Source of the DNA: Xylophilus ampelinus
GTDB taxonomy: Bacteria; Pseudomonadota; Gammaproteobacteria; Burkholderiales; Burkholderiaceae_C
Length of the DNA: 64,000 nt
Direction: 5' to 3'
Assembly (NCBI RefSeq): GCF_003217575.1
Contig: NZ_QJTC01000002.1
Location: forward strand, 217,769-281,768
Every line of letters begins with the position of its first letter. The first letter of the stretch is position 1. Below are positions 9,269 through 19,272 of the stretch, in pieces. Under the pieces are notes generated by a model, which saw only the letters and a program-made list of their open reading frames with translations, was not told the origin of the DNA and did no database searches. A program made the translations under genes and the position numbers.

Positions 9269-11170
9269 ATGCGTCGACCCCACCCTTTCTCTCGCGGTCG
9301 CGCGGTCGTCCCGGGCGCCGTCGGCTCGGCCATTTCGCTCGCCGGGCGCATGCCGCGTCTGGCATGGGCAGTACCGGTGGCCCTGCTGCTGGCGGCCTGC
9401 GGTTCCACGCCCCTGCCGCCGTGGCAGCCGCCCCGGGACCTGAGCACCACCCGGCCCGCTCCGACCGCGGTGCGGCCCGTTGCACCACCGGTGATGGACC
9501 TGGCACCCGCGCCGTCGGCAGCGGTCGTCACCCCGGTGGCGCCTGCGCCTTCCATGGCACCGCAGGTGGGGGATGCCCCGATGGGCGCCGTGCCGCTCCC
9601 GGGCGATTCCGAAGCGCTGCCTTACTCCGCAGCCGTCGCGGCGCGATTTCCCGATCCGGCCGTCCGCTACGCCACGCCCGGCCTGCAGCCGGACAGGCGA
9701 AGTTTCACCACCAACGCCGAGCTGGCGGCCTGGATGCAGGACCTGGCGGCCGCCGCATCGCGGGCCGGTGCGATCCGTGCCGGCCTGCTGCCGATCGGCC
9801 GGTCGCAGCGCGGCGAGCCGATCGATGCGCTGGTCATCACCCGATCGGCCAACACCGAGCCGTCGACGCTGCTCGCGGACGGCCGCCCCACGGTGTTGCT
9901 GGTCGGCCAGCAGCATGGCGACGAGCCCGCCGGAAGCGAGGCTTTGATGGTCATCGCCCGCGAAGCCTCACAGGGCCTGCTGGAGCCGCTGCTCGGCCGC
10001 ATCAACGTGATCGTGCTGCCCCGCGCCAACCCCGACGGCGCAGAGGCCGGCACCCGCGTCACAGCCAACGGCATCGACATGAACCGCGACCATCTGGTGC
10101 TGCGCACGCCCGAGGCGCAGGCGCTGGCGCGGCTGGTGCGCGACTACCGCCCGATGGTGGTGGTCGATGCGCACGAATACACCGTCGCCGGCCGCTTCCT
10201 GCAGAAGTTCGGTGCGGTGCAGCGCTTCGACGGCCTGCTGCAGTACGCGACCGTGGCCAACCTGCCCGAGTTCGTGACCAAGGCGTCGGAGGAGTGGTTC
10301 CGGCGTCCGCTGGTCGCCGCGCTCAACCGGCAGGGCCTGAGCAACGAGTGGTACTACACCACCTCCACCGACCTCGAGGACAAGCGCGTCTCGATGGGCG
10401 GCACCCAGCCCGATACCGGCCGCAACGTCAACGGCCTGAAGAACACGGTGAGCCTGCTGCTGGAAACACGCGGCGTCGGCATCGGCCGGCTGCACATCCA
10501 GCGCCGGGTGCATACCCATGTGACGGCGATGGCCAGCGTGCTGCAGAGCACCGCCGCCCGGGCGGACGACCTGAAACAGTTGCGCTCCTTCGTCGACCGC
10601 GATGTCAGCGCGCTCGGTTGCCGGGACGACGCGGTGGTCGAAGCCGCGCCGACGCCCGGCCGCCACAACCTGGTGATGCTCGACCCGGACACCGGTGCGG
10701 ACCGTACGGTCGATGTGGAGTGGAACAACTCGCTGGCGCTGCGGGCCGTGAAGACGCGCAAGCGTCCCTGCGGCTACTGGCTGTCGGCCTCAGCGGCCGA
10801 CGCGGTCGACAAGCTCAAGATGCTCGGCGTCCAGGTGTTCAAGGTCTCGGAGCAGAGCTCCCTGCTGATGGACACCTACCGCGAGACGGCACGCCAGTCG
10901 GCGGTCCGCCAGGACGTGCGCGGCACCATCGCCGACGGCGGTGCCGGCGAGGTGGTGCGGGTCGACGTGGCACTGGCCCGCACCCTGGTCGATGTTCCGC
11001 TGGGCAGCTACTACGTTCCGCTGAGCCAGCCGCTGGCGCCGCTAGCGATGGCGGCGCTGGAGCCGGATACACAGAACAGCTTCTTCGCCAACCGGGTGAT
11101 CGAATCCCTGAGCGCTACGGCGCGGGTGGTCGGCCCGCCAGGCCTGCGGCTCGAGGAAATCCAGCCCTAG
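9269..11170 (+). CDS. M14-family zinc carboxypeptidase-like lipoprotein
   Basis: Predicted exported metallopeptidase of 633 residues. The zinc signature HxxE appears as H216-E219 in GQQHGDEPAGSEA. NGIDMNRDHL and the later VVVDAHEY supply the Asn-Arg substrate motif and the third zinc ligand expected in M14 enzymes. A lipobox LLLAAC places the modified Cys at residue 44, behind an unusually long n-region, so initiation at Met28 is possible; the upstream ATG is kept because a GAGGAGA site precedes it. A Pro/Ala-rich linker joins the lipid anchor to the catalytic domain. The substrate (peptidoglycan stem peptide or other peptide) is not evident. Confidence 0.85.
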   Translation: MRRPHPFSRGRAVVPGAVGSAISLAGRMPRLAWAVPVALLLAACGSTPLPPWQPPRDLSTTRPAPTAVRPVAPPVMDLAPAPSAAVVTPVAPAPSMAPQVGDAPMGAVPLPGDSEALPYSAAVAARFPDPAVRYATPGLQPDRRSFTTNAELAAWMQDLAAAASRAGAIRAGLLPIGRSQRGEPIDALVITRSANTEPSTLLADGRPTVLLVGQQHGDEPAGSEALMVIAREASQGLLEPLLGRINVIVLPRANPDGAEAGTRVTANGIDMNRDHLVLRTPEAQALARLVRDYRPMVVVDAHEYTVAGRFLQKFGAVQRFDGLLQYATVANLPEFVTKASEEWFRRPLVAALNRQGLSNEWYYTTSTDLEDKRVSMGGTQPDTGRNVNGLKNTVSLLLETRGVGIGRLHIQRRVHTHVTAMASVLQSTAARADDLKQLRSFVDRDVSALGCRDDAVVEAAPTPGRHNLVMLDPDTGADRTVDVEWNNSLALRAVKTRKRPCGYWLSASAADAVDKLKMLGVQVFKVSEQSSLLMDTYRETARQSAVRQDVRGTIADGGAGEVVRVDVALARTLVDVPLGSYYVPLSQPLAPLAMAALEPDTQNSFFANRVIESLSATARVVGPPGLRLEEIQP

Positions 11171-11331
11171 AGCCGCTCAGCCGAGCCGATGCAATGCGCC
11201 ACGAAGACACGGACCGGCGTGCGCGCCACCCCTCGCGGTGCGTTCTTCCTACAAGGGCAGGAAGGGCTGGCCGCTACCCTTCGGTTTCCCCGACCGCAAC
11301 CGACAAAAGCCGAAAAGGCGAGGAGCATCCC

Positions 11332-11736
11332 ATGAGAAAGTTCGTACTCGATCCCGACATGGTGACCATGGGCGGCGTTTTCTATCCAACAGGGCATGTG
11401 GTGGTGATGTTTCCCGAGGCGGCGGACGCGCAATCCACCGGCGAGGCGCTACTGGAAGCCGGCTTCACCGCCGACGAGGTCTTCAGCGTCGACCCGGCCA
11501 CCACCCGCCGGGAAATCAGCCGTACCGACGATGGCGCCGACATTCCCCTGCCCTCCGTCGGGACCGAAGGCGCCACCGTGCGGGCTTTCGACGAGCTGGC
11601 ATCCAAGGGCCACCACGGCCTGGTGATTCGCGCCGAATCGGCCGACGAGACCGAGCGCGCGATGGAGGTGGTGCGCAAGGTGCCTTTCTCCTTGGCGCAG
11701 AAATACCGGATGCTGGTGATCGAAGACCTGAAGTAA
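11332..11736 (+). CDS. conserved hypothetical protein, 134 aa
   Basis: I do not recognise a characterised family. The product begins MRKFVLDPDMVTMGGVFYPT, has no signal peptide or membrane segment, is acidic overall, and has an alternating alpha/beta look (GHVVVMFP, HGLVIRAES, YRMLVIEDLK), suggesting a small two-layer cytoplasmic fold of the ferredoxin-like or DUF1269-like type. An AGGAG site sits 7 bp upstream. The leader contains a motif also present upstream of the glycine-zipper lipoprotein at 59.08 kb, which hints at shared regulation. Confidence 0.7.
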   Translation: MRKFVLDPDMVTMGGVFYPTGHVVVMFPEAADAQSTGEALLEAGFTADEVFSVDPATTRREISRTDDGADIPLPSVGTEGATVRAFDELASKGHHGLVIRAESADETERAMEVVRKVPFSLAQKYRMLVIEDLK

Positions 11737-11757
11737 GTGGCAGCGCTTCGGCGCCGC

Positions 11758-13464
11758 TCAGGCGTGGCGCGCGATCGGCTTCGCCGCCCGGTCCAGCACA
11801 TGCCGGGTCATCGACTGCGCCAGTTCGTGCTCGCCCAGGAACACCTTGCCGACATGCTCCTGCTCCAGCAGCTGCGCTTCTTCTTCGTTGTGCATCCGCA
11901 CGACCACCTCGATTTCGGGATTGAGCATGCGGGCGGCCGAGATGATCTGCCGAACGTCGAGTGAGTCGGGCGTCGCGATCACCAGCATCTGCGCCCGCGC
12001 GATGTGGGCCTGGATCAGCACCGACGCATCGGCCGCATTGCCCGAGACGGCGGCGATGCCCTCCTCCCGCAGATGCTCCACCACCGCACGGTTCTCGTCG
12101 GCCACCACGTAGGGAATCTCATTCGCCGACAGCGCCGCCGCGATGCGCTTGCCGACGCGTCCGTACCCCACCAGCACCACCTGCTGTGCCAGGTAGCGGG
12201 CATGCGTGGTCGTCGGCAGCTCGGCCAGCGGATCGTCCCGTTGCTCCAGCGGGCGTGCGAGGGCCGACTTGGCCAGCAACCACTGCTGGATCGGCTGGAT
12301 GCCTTTGAAGACCAGCGGGTTGACTGCGATCGAGATCAGCGCGCCGGCCAACACCAGGCTCTGCCCCTGCGGCGGCATCAGGCCGAGCGAGGCGCCCAGG
12401 CCGACCAGGACGAACGAGAACTCGCCGATCTGCGCCAGGCTGGCAGACACCGTCAGCGCGGTATGCAGCGGATAGCGGAACGCCAGCACCAGCCCGGCCG
12501 CCGCGACCGACTTCCCGACGATGATGATCGCGACCACCGCCAGCACCTGCAGCGGCCGGTCGACCAGCACCCGCGGGTCGAACAGCATCCCGACCGAGAC
12601 GAAGAACAGCACCGCGAACGCATCGCGCAGCGGCAGCGATTCTTCGGCCGCCCGATGGCTGAACTCGGACTCGCGCATCACCATGCCGGCGAAGAAGGCC
12701 CCCAGTGCGAAAGACACGCCGAACAGCGCGGCCGAACCGAAGGCGATGCTGACCGCCGCGGCCGCCACGCAAAGAGTGAACAGCTCGCGCGACCCGGTGC
12801 GCGTCACCTGCCAGAGAATCCACGGGAACACGCGACGGCCCACCACCAGCATCAGCGCCACGAAGATCGCCACCTGCAGCAGGGTCCAGCCCAGGGTCTT
12901 GAGCAGCTCCTCGGCACCGGTCGCCTCGCCGGTGCCGCCCAGCGCCCCCGCCAGCGGGGGCAGCAATACCAGCACCAGCACCATCGCCAGATCTTCCACC
13001 ACCAGCCAGCCCACGGCTATGCGGCCGGTGAAGGAATCGAGGATGCCCAGCGTCTCCAGCGCCCGCAGCAGCACCACCGTGCTGGCGACCGAAAGCGTCA
13101 GCCCGAAGACCAGCGCCGCGCCGAAGCTCCAGCCCCACCACGTCGCCAGGCCGAAGCCCATCAGCGTCGCCACGACGATCTGCACGATCGCACCGGGCAG
13201 CGCGATGCGCCGCACCGTCAGCAGGTCGTCCAAGGAGAAATGCAGGCCCACGCCGAACATCAGCAGCATCACGCCGATCTCGGCCAGCTGCGCGGCGATC
13301 TCCGCGTCTGCCACAAAGCCCGGGGTGAACGGGCCGATGATCACGCCCGCCAGCAGATAGCCCACCAGCGCGGGCAGCCGTGCCTTTGTCGCGAGAAAGC
13401 CCAGGACGAGCGCGAGACCCAGCCCGGCAGCGATGGTGTTGATGAGCGAGACGCTGTGTGGCAT
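11758..13464 (-). CDS. CPA2-family monovalent cation:proton antiporter with TrkA-N domain (YbaL/KefB-like)
   Basis: Inner-membrane K+ (or Na+)/H+ exchanger of 568 residues. The N-terminal two-thirds are about a dozen hydrophobic helices with CPA2 hallmarks such as LGYLLAGVIIGP-like VGYLLAGVIIGPFTPG and the MFGVGLHFS segment. The C-terminal third is a Rossmann regulatory domain starting at VVLVGYGRVGKRIA. The extra KTN domain and its sequence resemble YbaL more than the glutathione-gated KefC, but ion specificity cannot be read from sequence. It is convergent with the 134-aa gene and lies downstream of phaB across a terminator. Confidence 0.9.
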   Translation of the reverse strand: MPHSVSLINTIAAGLGLALVLGFLATKARLPALVGYLLAGVIIGPFTPGFVADAEIAAQLAEIGVMLLMFGVGLHFSLDDLLTVRRIALPGAIVQIVVATLMGFGLATWWGWSFGAALVFGLTLSVASTVVLLRALETLGILDSFTGRIAVGWLVVEDLAMVLVLVLLPPLAGALGGTGEATGAEELLKTLGWTLLQVAIFVALMLVVGRRVFPWILWQVTRTGSRELFTLCVAAAAVSIAFGSAALFGVSFALGAFFAGMVMRESEFSHRAAEESLPLRDAFAVLFFVSVGMLFDPRVLVDRPLQVLAVVAIIIVGKSVAAAGLVLAFRYPLHTALTVSASLAQIGEFSFVLVGLGASLGLMPPQGQSLVLAGALISIAVNPLVFKGIQPIQQWLLAKSALARPLEQRDDPLAELPTTTHARYLAQQVVLVGYGRVGKRIAAALSANEIPYVVADENRAVVEHLREEGIAAVSGNAADASVLIQAHIARAQMLVIATPDSLDVRQIISAARMLNPEIEVVVRMHNEEEAQLLEQEHVGKVFLGEHELAQSMTRHVLDRAAKPIARHA

Positions 13465-13640
13465 CGGCGGGCAGACTCCGTGTCGGGGGGGCGGGCGATG
13501 GTGCCGAGCGGACTCGCAAGACGGCCCGGTGGCGTGTGGTCTCTTATAACCGCAACGCCCGATGCACCCGGCCGAAAACCCCGCGTTCCGTCCACCGGCC
13601 CCGCGTCTCGAGCCGCCCGATGCGGATACCGGCGGGCATG

Positions 13641-13663
13641 AAAAAAACCCGCCGAAGCGGGTC
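13641..13663 (-). terminator. intrinsic terminator downstream of phaB
   Basis: On the minus strand ACCCGC-TTCG-GCGGGT is followed by seven T residues, a stable tetraloop hairpin 22 bp past the phaB stop. It separates phaB from the antiporter gene. Confidence 0.88.
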
Positions 13664-13685
13664 TGGCCGTGTGCGCCGCGCGGAC

Positions 13686-14426
13686 TCAGTGCATGTGCAG
13701 ACCGCCGTTGACCGCGAACTCGGCGCCGGTGGTGTAGCCGCCCTCCTCGGACGCCAGCCACGCGATGATCGACGCGATCTCGCCCGGCTCGCCCAGACGC
13801 TTGACCGGGATGGTCGACACGATCTTGTCGAGCACGTCGGGGCGGATCGCCTTGACCATGTCGGTGCCGATGTAGCCCGGACTCACGGTGTTGACCGTCA
13901 CGCCCTTGGTCGCCATTTCCTGCGCCAGCGCCATGGAGAAGCCGTGCATGCCGGCCTTGGCCGCCGAATAGTTGGTCTGGCCGGCCTGGCCCTTCATGCC
14001 GTTGACCGAGCTGATGTTGATGATCCGGCCGAAGCCCTTCTCCACCATGTCGCCCACCACCTGCTTGGTGACGTTGAACATGCTGTTGAGGTTGGTCTCG
14101 ATCACGGCGTCCCAGTCGTCGCGGGTCATCTTCAGGAACATGCGGTCGCGGGTGATGCCGGCATTGTTGACCAGCACGTCGATGCTGCCGTGGTCCGCCT
14201 TGGCCTTGGAAAAGGCCTCGACCGTCGAATCCCAGTCGCCGACATTGCCGACGGATGCGTAGAAGATGAACCCGAGCGCCTTCTGCTCGGCCAGCCACTT
14301 GTCGAAATCGCGCGTGGGGCCGCAACCGGCGACGACTGTGTAGCCCTCCTGGTACAGCCGCTGGCAGATCGCGGTTCCGATGCCGCCCATGCCACCCGTC
14401 ACATATGCCACTCGGTTTTTGACCAT
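13686..14426 (-). CDS. phaB: acetoacetyl-CoA reductase (NADPH)
   Basis: Reduces acetoacetyl-CoA to (R)-3-hydroxybutyryl-CoA, the PHB monomer. At 246 residues it matches PhaB exactly. It is an SDR with cofactor motif TGGMGGIG near the N-terminus, the NNAG motif, and catalytic Ser-Tyr-Lys in INISSVNGMKGQAGQTNYSA-AK. The ATG at 14426 has a strong AGGAAGG site; the frame extends 16 codons upstream without family similarity. It is separated from phaA by the plus-strand chemoreceptor gene, so it is probably transcribed from its own promoter. Confidence 0.96.
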   Translation of the reverse strand: MVKNRVAYVTGGMGGIGTAICQRLYQEGYTVVAGCGPTRDFDKWLAEQKALGFIFYASVGNVGDWDSTVEAFSKAKADHGSIDVLVNNAGITRDRMFLKMTRDDWDAVIETNLNSMFNVTKQVVGDMVEKGFGRIINISSVNGMKGQAGQTNYSAAKAGMHGFSMALAQEMATKGVTVNTVSPGYIGTDMVKAIRPDVLDKIVSTIPVKRLGEPGEIASIIAWLASEEGGYTTGAEFAVNGGLHMH

Positions 14427-14689
14427 GTCGTTTGCCTTCCTGAATGAACCCACGCCGGGGAAACCGTTCGCCATGCAAGCACTGTACCCAAGAACGCCAG
14501 ACCGCCCGGTCCTATCGGATCAGGGGAAACACCAAGCGCCGGCGACAGCGTATCGACATCTTTCATTTCTATACTGATCTGTCCGCATACGGCCTGCGGA
14601 TGCCGCCGCGGCGGGGTTGCGCCATTGCCGTACCACCGTCGCCCCGCTCTCCCACTCCGCAGAAAGCCAACACCGTGTCACTCGATGAT

Positions 14690-15838
14690 ATGAAGTTCGG
14701 ACTTCGCCTTGCCCTGGGGTATGCCGTCGTGCTGCTGCTGGTCGTGGCGATCGTCGCCGTGGGGGTGTCCCAGCCGGGCGTCGGCAGCGCGGCACAGACC
14801 TGGATGCTGGTGCTGGGCGCCGCCGCGGTGCTGGTCGGCGCGCTGTCGGCCTGGGGCATCGCGCGCAGCGTCGGCCCGCCGCTCGACGAAGCGATCCTGA
14901 TCGCAGAGACGGTCGCCTCGGGCGACCTGAGCCAGGAGTTCACGACCGAACGCGGCGGCGACTTCGGCCGACTGCTGGGCGCGCTCGGCGACATGGAAGA
15001 CACCCTGACCGACCTGATCACCCGCATCAAGGGCTCCACCGACCAGATCGCCGTCGCCTCGCGCCAGATCGACGCCGGCAATACCGACCTCTCGAAGCGC
15101 ACCGAGGACCAGGCCGCGTCGCTCGAAGAAACCGCCGCCAGCATGGAGACACTGACCGCCACCGTGCGGCAGAACGCCGAGCGTGCACGCTCCGCCAGCC
15201 AGCTGGCCACCGGTGCCGCGCAGACCGCCGCGCGCGGCGGAGAGGTGGTCGGCAAGGTGGTCCACACGATGCAGGCGATCAGTGCCAGTTCGCGCAAGAT
15301 CGTAGACATCATCCAGGTGATCGAGGGTATCGCCTTCCAGACCAACATCCTGGCGCTGAACGCCGCGGTGGAGGCGGCGCGCGCCGGCGAACAGGGCCGC
15401 GGCTTCGCGGTGGTGGCCAGCGAAGTGCGTGGCCTGGCCCAGCGCAGCGCTACCGCAGCCAAGGAAATCACGGGCCTGATCGACGATTCGGTGCGACAGG
15501 TCGATAACGGATCGCGCCTGGTGGGCCAGGCCGGCACCACCATGGGCGAGATCGTGCAGGGCGTGCAGCAGGTCTCGGGCCTGTTGAACGAGATCTCGAC
15601 CGCCCTGGCCGACCAGAGCGCCGGCATCGAGGATGTGAACCACGCCGTGGCCCACATGGACACCGTCACCCAGCAGAACGCGGCCCTGGTGGAGGAAGCT
15701 GCGTCCGCCGCGACGGCCCTGTCGCAGCAGGCCGCCGAACTGCAGCGCGCGGTGGGCGAATTCAAGCTCGACGACGACGATGCGGCCGCGCTGTCGCCGA
15801 TGGCGTCGGCACCGCGCGGCACCCTGGTCACGTTCTAA
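14690..15838 (+). CDS. methyl-accepting chemotaxis protein lacking a periplasmic sensor domain
   Basis: A 382-residue chemoreceptor. Helix 1 ([20 protein letters not shown]) and helix 2 ([20 protein letters not shown]) are separated by only about a dozen residues, so no ligand-binding domain is present. A HAMP-like segment and the full cytoplasmic signalling bundle follow, with the conserved tip [20 protein letters not shown] normal family member has about 520-560 residues. GTG at 14675 would add five residues; the ATG was chosen because it starts the typical MKxGxRL N-terminus. Input is probably through the membrane, HAMP or another receptor. The gene lies antiparallel between phaA and phaB. 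Confidence 0.9.
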   Translation: MKFGLRLALGYAVVLLLVVAIVAVGVSQPGVGSAAQTWMLVLGAAAVLVGALSAWGIARSVGPPLDEAILIAETVASGDLSQEFTTERGGDFGRLLGALGDMEDTLTDLITRIKGSTDQIAVASRQIDAGNTDLSKRTEDQAASLEETAASMETLTATVRQNAERARSASQLATGAAQTAARGGEVVGKVVHTMQAISASSRKIVDIIQVIEGIAFQTNILALNAAVEAARAGEQGRGFAVVASEVRGLAQRSATAAKEITGLIDDSVRQVDNGSRLVGQAGTTMGEIVQGVQQVSGLLNEISTALADQSAGIEDVNHAVAHMDTVTQQNAALVEEAASAATALSQQAAELQRAVGEFKLDDDDAAALSPMASAPRGTLVTF

Positions 15839-15892
15839 GCGGCGAGGACCATAGCCGCGCAATCGGGCCGCGCAGCGGGTTCCCTCACAGCG
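15839..15892 (+). repeat. 54-bp dispersed element, copy 1 (between chemoreceptor gene and phaA 3' ends)
   Basis: About 80% identical by eye to the copy at 19273-19326; shared blocks include GAGGACCA, AGCCGC, CAATCGGG and CTCACA. It begins directly after the chemoreceptor stop and ends 3 bp before the phaA stop codon. Confidence 0.75.
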
Positions 15893-15895
15893 CTC

Positions 15896-17074
15896 TCAGC
15901 GCTCCAGCGTCAGCGCCACGCCCATGCCGCCGCCGATGCACAGCGATGCGATGCCCTTCTTCGCGTCGCGGCGCTGCATTTCGTGCAGCAGGGTCACCAG
16001 GATGCGGCAGCCGGACGCGCCGATCGGGTGGCCGATGGCGATCGCGCCGCCGTTGACGTTGACCTTGCCGGTGTCCCAGCCCATCTCGTTGTGCACCGCG
16101 CAGGCCTGGGCGGCGAAGGCTTCGTTGATCTCCAGCAGGTCCAGGTCGCCGGGCTTCCAGCCGGCGCGCTCCAGCGCCTTGCGCGAGGCAGGCACCGGGC
16201 CCATGCCCATGATGGCCGGATCGAGCCCGGTGGTGGCGTAGCTGGCGATGCGGGCCAGCGGCGTCAGGCCCAGCGCCGCGGCCTTCCTGGCGGTCATCAC
16301 CATCACCGCGGCGGCGCCGTCGTTGATGCCCGAGGCGTTGCCGGCCGTCACGCCGCCGGCCTTGTCGAAAGCGGGCTTCAGGCCCGCCAGCGCATCGGCA
16401 TTGGTCTTTCGGTTGATGAACTCGTCTGCGTCGAACACTACCGGGTCGCCCTTGCGCTGGGGAATGCGCACCGGCGTGATTTCGAACTTGAAGTAGCCCG
16501 CGTCCTGGGCCGCGGCCGCCTTCTGCTGGCTGGCCAGCGCCAGTGCGTCCTGCTGCTCGCGGGTGATGCCGTACTGCCTGGCCACGTTCTCGGCGGTGAT
16601 GCCCATGTGGTACTGGTTGTAGACGTCCCAAAGGCCGTCGACGATCATCGTGTCGACCATCTTCCAATCGCCCATGCGCTGGCCGTCGCGGGAGTTGGGC
16701 AGGATGTGCGGCGATGCGCTCATGTTCTCCTGGCCGCCGGCGATCACGATATCACTGTCGCCGGTGGCGACGGCCTGGGCCGCCAGCATCACCGCCTTCA
16801 GGCCCGATCCGCAGACCGCGTTGACCGTGAGGCCCGGCACCACCTGCGGCAGGCCGCCCTTGAGCAGCGCCTGGCGCGCCGGGTTTTGGCCGGCACCGGC
16901 AGCCAGCACCTGGCCCATGATCACTTCGCCGACCTGGCCGGCTTCGAGCTTGCTGCGCGCCAGCAGCTCGCGAACGACGACGGCGCCCAGTTCGGTGGCG
17001 GGAATCTTGGCGAGCGAGCCGCCGAACTTGCCGACCGCAGTGCGGGTGGCGGCGACGATGACGATGTCTTCCAT
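15896..17074 (-). CDS. phaA: acetyl-CoA C-acetyltransferase (beta-ketothiolase)
   Basis: Condenses two acetyl-CoA to acetoacetyl-CoA, the first step of PHB synthesis; it could also work in degradation. At 392 residues it has the thiolase acyl Cys88 in [12 protein letters not shown], the active-site His in [14 protein letters not shown], and the second Cys in SLCIGGGMG. An AGGAG site precedes the ATG. It lies 71 bp downstream of phaC on the same strand, consistent with a phaCA operon. BktB-type broad specificity cannot be excluded from sequence alone. Confidence 0.95.
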   Translation of the reverse strand: MEDIVIVAATRTAVGKFGGSLAKIPATELGAVVVRELLARSKLEAGQVGEVIMGQVLAAGAGQNPARQALLKGGLPQVVPGLTVNAVCGSGLKAVMLAAQAVATGDSDIVIAGGQENMSASPHILPNSRDGQRMGDWKMVDTMIVDGLWDVYNQYHMGITAENVARQYGITREQQDALALASQQKAAAAQDAGYFKFEITPVRIPQRKGDPVVFDADEFINRKTNADALAGLKPAFDKAGGVTAGNASGINDGAAAVMVMTARKAAALGLTPLARIASYATTGLDPAIMGMGPVPASRKALERAGWKPGDLDLLEINEAFAAQACAVHNEMGWDTGKVNVNGGAIAIGHPIGASGCRILVTLLHEMQRRDAKKGIASLCIGGGMGVALTLER

Positions 17075-17145
17075 GGGATGCTCCTGGGGGGTCTTCGGGT
17101 GAAACGGTTCTGCGCCCGTGCGGCGCGATTGTGTGGATGCGGGAA

Positions 17146-18876
17146 TCAGGCCTTCTGGCGCACGTAGCGGCCGGGCGCAGGCTCGATCGCGGGGCGGTCG
17201 GCGTCTCCGTAGGCGGTGGGCGCCGCCACCATGCGGCCGGCATGGCCGGCCAGCCACTGCGCCCAATCGTCCCACCAGCTGCCCGGCCGCTCCTCAGCGC
17301 CGGCCAGCCATTCGGCATGCGTCGGGGGCAGCAGGCCGTCGTCGCGCACCCAGTGGCTGCGCTTCTTCTTGGCGGGCGGGTTGATCACGCCCGCGATGTG
17401 GCCCGACGCGCCCATCACGAAGCGGCACGGGCCCGGCAGCACCTGGGTCGACGCGTAGGCGCCACCGCCCTGCGCACCGACCGGCACGATGTGGTCCTCG
17501 CGCGAGCCGTAGACATAGGCCGGCACATCGACCGTGTTCAGGTCCACCGGCACGCCGCAGACGGTGGCCGCGCCGGGCTGCACCAGCCGGTTCTCCAGGT
17601 AGGTGTTGCGCAGGTACCAGGCGTAGAACGGGCCCGGCAGGTTGGTGGCGTCGCTGTTCCAGTACAGCAGGTCGAAGGGCGGCGGCGTGTGCCCCTTCAG
17701 GTAGTTGCCGACCACGTAGTTCCAGACCAGCTCGTTGGGCCGCAGGAAGCTGAAGGTCGAGGCCAGCTCCTGGCCCGCCAGCAGGCCCTTGCGGCCCATC
17801 TGCAGCTCGCGCATCCGCACGAAAGCCTCGTCGATGAAGATGTCGAGGATGCCGGTCTGGCTGAAGTCGAGGAAGGTGGTGAGGAAGGTGGCCGAGGCGA
17901 CCGGTTTACGGCCCCGCCCCGCCAGCACCGCCAGCGCGGTGCCGAGCATCGTGCCGCCCACGCAGAAGCCCAGCGCGTTGATCTTGCCGCCGGCCTTGTC
18001 CTGGCCCGATATTGCGCGCACCAGGTCGATCGCGCGGATCACCGCCTGCTCGATGTAGTCGTCCCAGGTGGCCTCGGCCATCGACGCGTCGGGGTTGCGC
18101 CAGCTGACGACGAAGGTGCGGTGGCCCTGCTCCATCGCGTAACGGATCAGGGAATTGGCGGGCTGCAGGTCGAGGATGTAGTACTTGTTGATGCAGGGCG
18201 GCACCATCAGCAACGGCCGGGCGTGTACCCTGGCGGTGAGCGGCTTGTATTCGAGCAACTGGAAGAAATCGTTCTCGAAGACCACCGCGCCCTCGGTGGT
18301 GGCGACGTTGCGGCCCACCTCGAAGCCGCGCTCGTCGGTCTGGCTCACATGGCCCTGGCGCAGGTCGTGGGCCAGGTTCTGCAGGCCGCGCGCCAGACTC
18401 TCGCCCCGGGTGTCGAGCGCCGTCTGCAGCGCGTCGGCGTTGAAGGCGATGAAATTGCTGGGTGCGCTGGCCGCGGCCCACTGCTCGACCGCGAAGCGGA
18501 TCCGCGCGCGGGTCTTGTCGTCTGCCTGCACCGCATCGGCCAGGCCCGACAGCACCCGGGTGTTGAGCAGATGCAGGCGGGCCGCACCCTGCGCCGCGGG
18601 GCTGCGGGACCAGGCCTCGCCGGAGAAGCGGCGGTCCTGCGCGGTGCCGGCGGCCTCGCCTGCCGCGCCCCAGAGCCGGGTCATGCCCTGCAGATACTCC
18701 TGCTGCAGCACCTGCAACTTCTGCGGGTCGAGCCACGGCGGCGGGCCGGGCGTGCCGCCCCGCTGCGGCGCGGCGACGGCGGTGCGCCACAGCGTCTGCC
18801 ACTGTGCGGCGAGGGCCTGCGCGACACCCGCGTCCGACGTGCCGAGTCCCGCAGCCGTGCCTGGTCCAGAATCCAT
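17146..18876 (-). CDS. phaC: class I poly(3-hydroxyalkanoate) synthase
   Basis: Polymerises (R)-3-hydroxybutyryl-CoA on the granule surface. The 576-residue length fits the single-subunit class I enzyme. The lipase-like box is NALGFCVGGTM with nucleophile Cys305; the catalytic Asp is in YGSREDHIVP and the His in GASGHIAGVINPP. The N-terminal 100 residues are variable Ala/Gly/Pro-rich sequence, as in the family. The ATG follows a GAGGAG site. It heads the minus-strand phaC-phaA unit, divergent from the 85-aa membrane protein. Confidence 0.97.
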   Translation of the reverse strand: MDSGPGTAAGLGTSDAGVAQALAAQWQTLWRTAVAAPQRGGTPGPPPWLDPQKLQVLQQEYLQGMTRLWGAAGEAAGTAQDRRFSGEAWSRSPAAQGAARLHLLNTRVLSGLADAVQADDKTRARIRFAVEQWAAASAPSNFIAFNADALQTALDTRGESLARGLQNLAHDLRQGHVSQTDERGFEVGRNVATTEGAVVFENDFFQLLEYKPLTARVHARPLLMVPPCINKYYILDLQPANSLIRYAMEQGHRTFVVSWRNPDASMAEATWDDYIEQAVIRAIDLVRAISGQDKAGGKINALGFCVGGTMLGTALAVLAGRGRKPVASATFLTTFLDFSQTGILDIFIDEAFVRMRELQMGRKGLLAGQELASTFSFLRPNELVWNYVVGNYLKGHTPPPFDLLYWNSDATNLPGPFYAWYLRNTYLENRLVQPGAATVCGVPVDLNTVDVPAYVYGSREDHIVPVGAQGGGAYASTQVLPGPCRFVMGASGHIAGVINPPAKKKRSHWVRDDGLLPPTHAEWLAGAEERPGSWWDDWAQWLAGHAGRMVAAPTAYGDADRPAIEPAPGRYVRQKA

Positions 18877-18970
18877 GCTGTCTCCTCGTTATGGCGTGAA
18901 GCGAATCCGCACGCCCTCATTCTTGCAGACACCGCGCACAGACCGCCACCCGCCCGCCGAAGAAAGCGCC

Positions 18971-19228
18971 ATGTACCTCGTCGTCATCGCCTGGCTGTAC
19001 GTGACCCTGACGATGGCCGCGGCCGAAGCCACCGCCTCCAACGGCAGCCTGCTGGGCGCGCTGGTCACCTTCGTGCTGTACGGGCTGCTGCCGATGGGGA
19101 TCGTGGTCTACCTGATGGGATCGCCCGCGCGCCGCCGGGCGATCAAGGGCGAAGAGGCCGAAGAGTTAGAGAACGCCGCACCACCGCCGGCACCGGCACC
19201 GGCACCGGATGATGTGAAAGAACCGTAG
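18971..19228 (+). CDS. small two-helix membrane protein, 85 aa
   Basis: Unknown function. Two hydrophobic segments (YLVVIAWLYVTLTMAAAEAT and GALVTFVLYGLLPMGIVVYL) are followed by a basic RRR stretch and an acidic, Pro/Ala-rich cytoplasmic tail. The start is the ATG before YLVVIAW. It is divergent from phaC across 94 bp, so the two promoters share this spacer. No catalytic residues are apparent. Confidence 0.72.
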   Translation: MYLVVIAWLYVTLTMAAAEATASNGSLLGALVTFVLYGLLPMGIVVYLMGSPARRRAIKGEEAEELENAAPPPAPAPAPDDVKEP

Positions 19229-19272
19229 CGAGCAGCCCGAGTGTGCGGCGAGGACCGGAGCCGTACTTCGGT

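Noticed and set aside
8116-11331. Long plus-strand frame ending in the 134-aa gene
   Set aside because: It crosses dusA in antisense and the peptidase gene in another frame; only the last 134 codons have a ribosome site and non-random composition.
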